DNA from: Bacilli bacterium
GTDB lineage: Bacteria > Bacillota_I > Bacilli_A > RF39 > UBA660
Direction of reading: 5' to 3'
Assembly: GCA_028703035.1 (NCBI GenBank)
Contig: JAQVNR010000048.1
Span: 1-9,494, forward strand
Length of the DNA stretch: 9,494 nucleotides
Part shown: in pieces, positions 7,572-9,494 of the stretch
Position numbering within the stretch: position 1 is the stretch's first letter
Layout: each line of letters opens with the position of its first letter
The notes under the pieces: generated by a model
Seen by the model: only the letters and a program-made list of their open reading frames with translations
What the model was told of the DNA's origin: nothing
Databases searched by the model: none
Position numbers and translations under genes: made by a program

Positions 7572-7717
7572 TATACATCTTCCCCTTTATTTTCAGTTTC
7601 AAGTTTATTTTCTTCTAAATATTGCTGAAAACCGACTACTTTTTCATTAAGACTAATTAATTCACTTAGTTTTAAAATTGATAAATCAAAGTCTGCTTTT
7701 TTTGTTTTGTTTTTCAT
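7571..7717 (-). CDS. 48-residue cytoplasmic protein, likely partner of the 543-residue protein
   Basis: The reading frame is open further upstream, but the start is best placed at the ATG at 7717: SD GAAGGGTGA lies immediately before it, just after the TAA of the exported protein 13 bases upstream. The product starts MKNKTKKADFDLSILKLSEL and is predicted as a basic tip, one amphipathic helix (about 10-40, with regularly spaced Leu/Ile/Val) and an acidic tail ending in GEDV. It has no membrane segment and no cysteine. Its TAA stop overlaps the ATG of the next gene by one base, the classic arrangement for stoichiometric or coupled synthesis. A small subunit, adaptor or regulator of the 543-residue protein is the likeliest reading, but no family is recognised. 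Confidence 0.7.
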   Translation of the reverse strand: MKNKTKKADFDLSILKLSELISLNEKVVGFQQYLEENKLETENKGEDV

Positions 7718-7730
7718 AACTTCACCCTTC

Positions 7731-8807
7731 TTACTCATACCCCGCCATATCTTTCTCAAAATCAATTGATACTATTAAGTCAGTACCTTTAGAATTAGTT
7801 TCTAAACTATCAATATCTTGGCCTTCAATCCAAATGTATACTCTTGCTTTTGTTATTGCATTAGGCACCTTGAAAACTGGCTTTGTAAAGTCTTTGACGG
7901 TCTCTTGCAACTTAAAATAAGTTGTATTAAGTGGGAGTCCTGTCCCAAAATGACCATTAGTATGCTCTAGCCTCGTACCTTCTGCAATTATACCATATGT
8001 AGGTGTCTCAATACCATCTAGCATTTGAACTCCATAATTAAGGGCGGTTTCAATAGAAGCTTCCGAATGTGACTTACTATATGGTTCGTATATCAGCATT
8101 TCACAAGCACTATTACATTTAACATTTTGAATATCACTTATATCACTTAACAAAGGCACACTACCAATTTTTACTAGTCCAATTCTGATTGAATTCAAAA
8201 TACCATCCATCTCTAATTTTAATTCTTCGTCTGTGTCCTCATCGTAATCTATTTGAGTAGTCTTAGAGAAATATAAATTATCAGCATTTGGCGAGCCAGT
8301 TGCATTTTTTAAAAATATATCAAAAGCAACATATAAATTCCCAGGATGATAACTGTCTTCTGTTCTTAAAAATGTATTTAATAATCTCTTGACAGAACCG
8401 TTAGGATTCCTCTCTTTAGTATGAACTAAATCGCCTGTATAAAATGAGAATTTATCTTGATTAGTATTTTTTATTCCATTACTTGAAACGGGCCATAATG
8501 CATACGACCACTGATTAGTATGATTAGGATAATTTTCTTTAATATCCATAATTATACTATCCATTGAAATCGTAACTGATTCACTAAAATCTACACCATC
8601 AAGAGAAATATATAATCCACTATTACTAGCAACACCTAGTTTTAAAAACTGAATTTTAACATTTAAAGATGATGAAAGCCAGGCATAAGTTGATGCCATT
8701 AATAATATAGCAGTTAAAAATATAAGAAAAAACATTTTATTTCTTTTATTACGTTTACTTTGAATATCTTTAGTTAAAAATAAATTTTCTTTTTTTCTAT
8801 TTTTCAA
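7731..8807 (-). CDS. Exported surface protein with STYAW N-terminus and YIWIEGQDID C-terminal motif, TTG start
   Basis: This has 358 residues from the TTG at 8807. A very basic head (KNRKK, KRNKRNK) precedes a hydrophobic segment (about 25-44) that ends MASTYAWLSSS, a SipW-type export region followed by the start of the first mature strand. The mature part is beta-rich: GLYISLDGVDF (64-74) resembles the strand that follows the signal in TasA-like and related surface proteins, a close Cys pair lies at 231/235 (KCNSAC), TYGIIAEG is at 270-277, and the C-terminal motif VYIWIEGQDID is at 323-333. The partial protein encoded upstream shares TYxIxxE and YIWIEGQDID, so the two are tandem paralogues. 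No LPXTG or C-terminal membrane anchor is present. The frame is open to TTG 8828 and ATG 8825, but these lack an SD, while TTG 8807 has AGAGGT six bases before it. The 48-residue gene starts 13 bases after its stop. Likely a secreted fibre or matrix subunit (inference). Confidence 0.75.
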   Translation of the reverse strand: MKNRKKENLFLTKDIQSKRNKRNKMFFLIFLTAILLMASTYAWLSSSLNVKIQFLKLGVASNSGLYISLDGVDFSESVTISMDSIIMDIKENYPNHTNQWSYALWPVSSNGIKNTNQDKFSFYTGDLVHTKERNPNGSVKRLLNTFLRTEDSYHPGNLYVAFDIFLKNATGSPNADNLYFSKTTQIDYDEDTDEELKLEMDGILNSIRIGLVKIGSVPLLSDISDIQNVKCNSACEMLIYEPYSKSHSEASIETALNYGVQMLDGIETPTYGIIAEGTRLEHTNGHFGTGLPLNTTYFKLQETVKDFTKPVFKVPNAITKARVYIWIEGQDIDSLETNSKGTDLIVSIDFEKDMAGYE

Positions 8808-8813
8808 AAATGT

Positions 8814-8819
8814 ACCTCT
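8814..8819 (-). promoter_or_regulatory. Ribosome binding site AGAGGT deciding a TTG start
   Basis: AGAGGT on the minus strand lies six bases upstream of the TTG at 8807-8805. The upstream candidates (TTG 8828, ATG 8825) are preceded only by A/T sequence and by the hairpin at 8839-8865, so this site favours the shorter product beginning M-K-N-R-K-K. Confidence 0.6.
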
Positions 8820-8838
8820 ATTCATCAATTATATAAAT

Positions 8839-8865
8839 AAAGAGTAACCAACTTGATTACTCTTT
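8839..8865 (-). terminator. Hairpin between the two paralogues (terminator, attenuator or operator)
   Basis: On the minus strand AAAGAGTAA pairs perfectly with TTACTCTTT around a 9-base loop that can close two more pairs. It lies 63 bases after the stop of the partial gene. The following tract, ATTTATATAATT, is only moderately T-rich, so termination may be partial. A TATAAT (8833-8828) follows at once, but no good -35 lies upstream of it; the repeat occupies the -35 region, so an operator role is also possible. Confidence 0.5.
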
Positions 8866-8928
8866 ACTATTTTAAACATTAAATAATCATAATCATTTAG
8901 TTTATTTAATATTAAATTAAATTCCTCA

Positions 8929-9492
8929 TTACCCTCCTGTTTGTGATGTTTGGGTAGGTGATGTTGGTGAGGTTGCAACTGGCATAGTAGGTCCTGAATA
9001 ATTAAAATCTTCTTCAGTAAATCTTTGTTTTGTAAATCCGAATTTAACTGATATCGCTTTACCAATTGAGGCAAAGTCATAGTTATCAATATCTTGACCT
9101 TCAATCCAAATATAAATTCTTAGTTTTGTAACACTGTTAGCTGCTAAAGTAAAGAATTCTGGACGCAACATACCCTCTAAAATTTTGGCAGAATCTGTAA
9201 ATGTTGGATATTTATATAAGTACTTAGCTGTTGGCCAAGTTTCCTTATCATCCTCGCCTACAGTATATTCACCTATACTCTTTACATATCCGTTATATTC
9301 TAAACCATCGTAGACATCTACTGCTGGATCAGCATCAATCTCTGAAGCAATAGCATAAGTTGGTAGATATTCATATTGATCTTTATCTTCATCATAATCC
9401 CATGTTTCACAAGCATCTGCAGTAAATGTTCCGGTTTCTCCTCTTGCGCGACATGATGTTTCATACCAAGATTTTGCTCCAGGTACATGATT
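8929..9492 (-). CDS. C-terminal part of an exported surface protein (paralogue of the next gene; 5' end outside window)
   Basis: The frame is open from the right edge to a TAA at 8931-8929, giving 187 residues without an N-terminus; an internal ATG at 9171 is not the true start because coding continues upstream of it. Visible landmarks, counted from the first whole codon, are a Cys pair at 14 and 28 in an acidic Asp/Tyr-rich loop, LPTYAIASEI (43-52), EYNGYVKSIGEY (65-76), YIWIEGQDID (127-136), and a final Ser/Thr/Pro tail (168-187) ending QTGG. The TYxIxxE and YIWIEGQDID blocks match the next gene, so the two are tandem paralogues. The low-complexity tail is absent from that paralogue and looks like a flexible or wall-crossing spacer, although no sorting signal follows. 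GC reaches 43% in bases 9421-9480, the highest seen here. Probably a secreted fibre or surface subunit; the signal peptide cannot be seen. Confidence 0.8.
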   Translation of the reverse strand, partial: NHVPGAKSWYETSCRARGETGTFTADACETWDYDEDKDQYEYLPTYAIASEIDADPAVDVYDGLEYNGYVKSIGEYTVGEDDKETWPTAKYLYKYPTFTDSAKILEGMLRPEFFTLAANSVTKLRIYIWIEGQDIDNYDFASIGKAISVKFGFTKQRFTEEDFNYSGPTMPVATSPTSPTQTSQTGG

Positions 9493-9494
9493 TA

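Noticed and set aside
7571..7765. A longer 64-residue version of the small gene starting at 7765
   Set aside because: It would overlap the end of the STYAW gene and lacks an SD; the ATG at 7717 has a strong SD in the short gap.
8829..9104. A 91-codon minus-strand frame overlapping the end of the partial gene, whose last 34 residues look protein-like
   Set aside because: Its first two thirds are an out-of-frame shadow of the YIWIEGQDID coding region. The protein-like end has no usable start codon near the GGAGGG before it, and it reads through the hairpin at 8839-8865.
8929..9171. Treating the ATG at 9171 as the start of an 80-residue gene
   Set aside because: The same frame is open to the right edge with clear homology to the neighbouring paralogue upstream of that ATG, so this is an internal methionine of a partial gene.
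177..9492. Alternative genetic code (TGA as Trp), suggested by Mollicutes-like composition
   Set aside because: Trp codons examined are TGG and the long ORFs need no TGA readthrough. The lack of TGA stops in eight genes is too small a sample to argue recoding.
2219..9492. Sortase anchoring or S-layer motifs on the surface proteins
   Set aside because: No LPXTG-like motif followed by a hydrophobic tail occurs at any C-terminus; the ends are FIVK, WQEI, EKCE, AGYE and QTGG.
1..9494. tRNA, rRNA, CRISPR array or insertion sequence
   Set aside because: No cloverleaf-like GC-rich segment, no regularly spaced direct repeats and no transposase-like sequence were seen. All gaps between genes are under 180 bases.

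Overview
The window is about 9.5 kb of very AT-rich DNA (hand-counted 60-base lines range from 12% to 43% GC). It probably comes from an uncultured low-GC Gram-positive bacterium, of the gut Bacilli/RF39-like or Clostridia-like kind; this is inferred from composition, Shine-Dalgarno (SD) sequences of the AGGTG/AAGGG type, and the style of the surface proteins. Every supported gene is on the minus strand, so transcription runs from high to low coordinates. All eight stop codons seen are TAA or TAG, and the long ORFs carry no in-frame TGA, so nothing suggests a recoded genome.

Right half (about 9494 to 5913): first the 3' part of a secreted surface protein that starts outside the window, then a hairpin, then three tightly packed genes. 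These are an exported paralogue of the partial protein (TTG start at 8807 preferred), a 48-residue cytoplasmic protein, and a 543-residue soluble helical protein whose ATG overlaps the stop of the small gene. A clear intrinsic terminator ends this unit. The two exported proteins share the C-terminal motif YIWIEGQDID.

Left half (about 5914 to 160): a new promoter with a perfect extended -10, overlapped by an inverted repeat, drives a 1205-residue exported multidomain surface protein (beta-helix-like repeats, Ig-like repeats, long beta-rich C-terminus). Two smaller exported proteins with SipW/TasA-like N-termini follow, and then a two-TM protein of the SipW-type signal peptidase fold whose catalytic positions look substituted. 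A GAAA-loop terminator overlaps the last stop codon. A further promoter follows at once and reads off the left edge.

Taken together (inference), this looks like a cell-surface or matrix fibre locus related in layout to the Bacillus tapA-sipW-tasA system. It has several SipW-type substrates, a giant adhesin-like protein, a signal-peptidase-like membrane protein that may not be an active protease, and a co-transcribed cytoplasmic pair of unknown function. No RNA genes, CRISPR arrays, insertion sequences or sortase motifs were seen.
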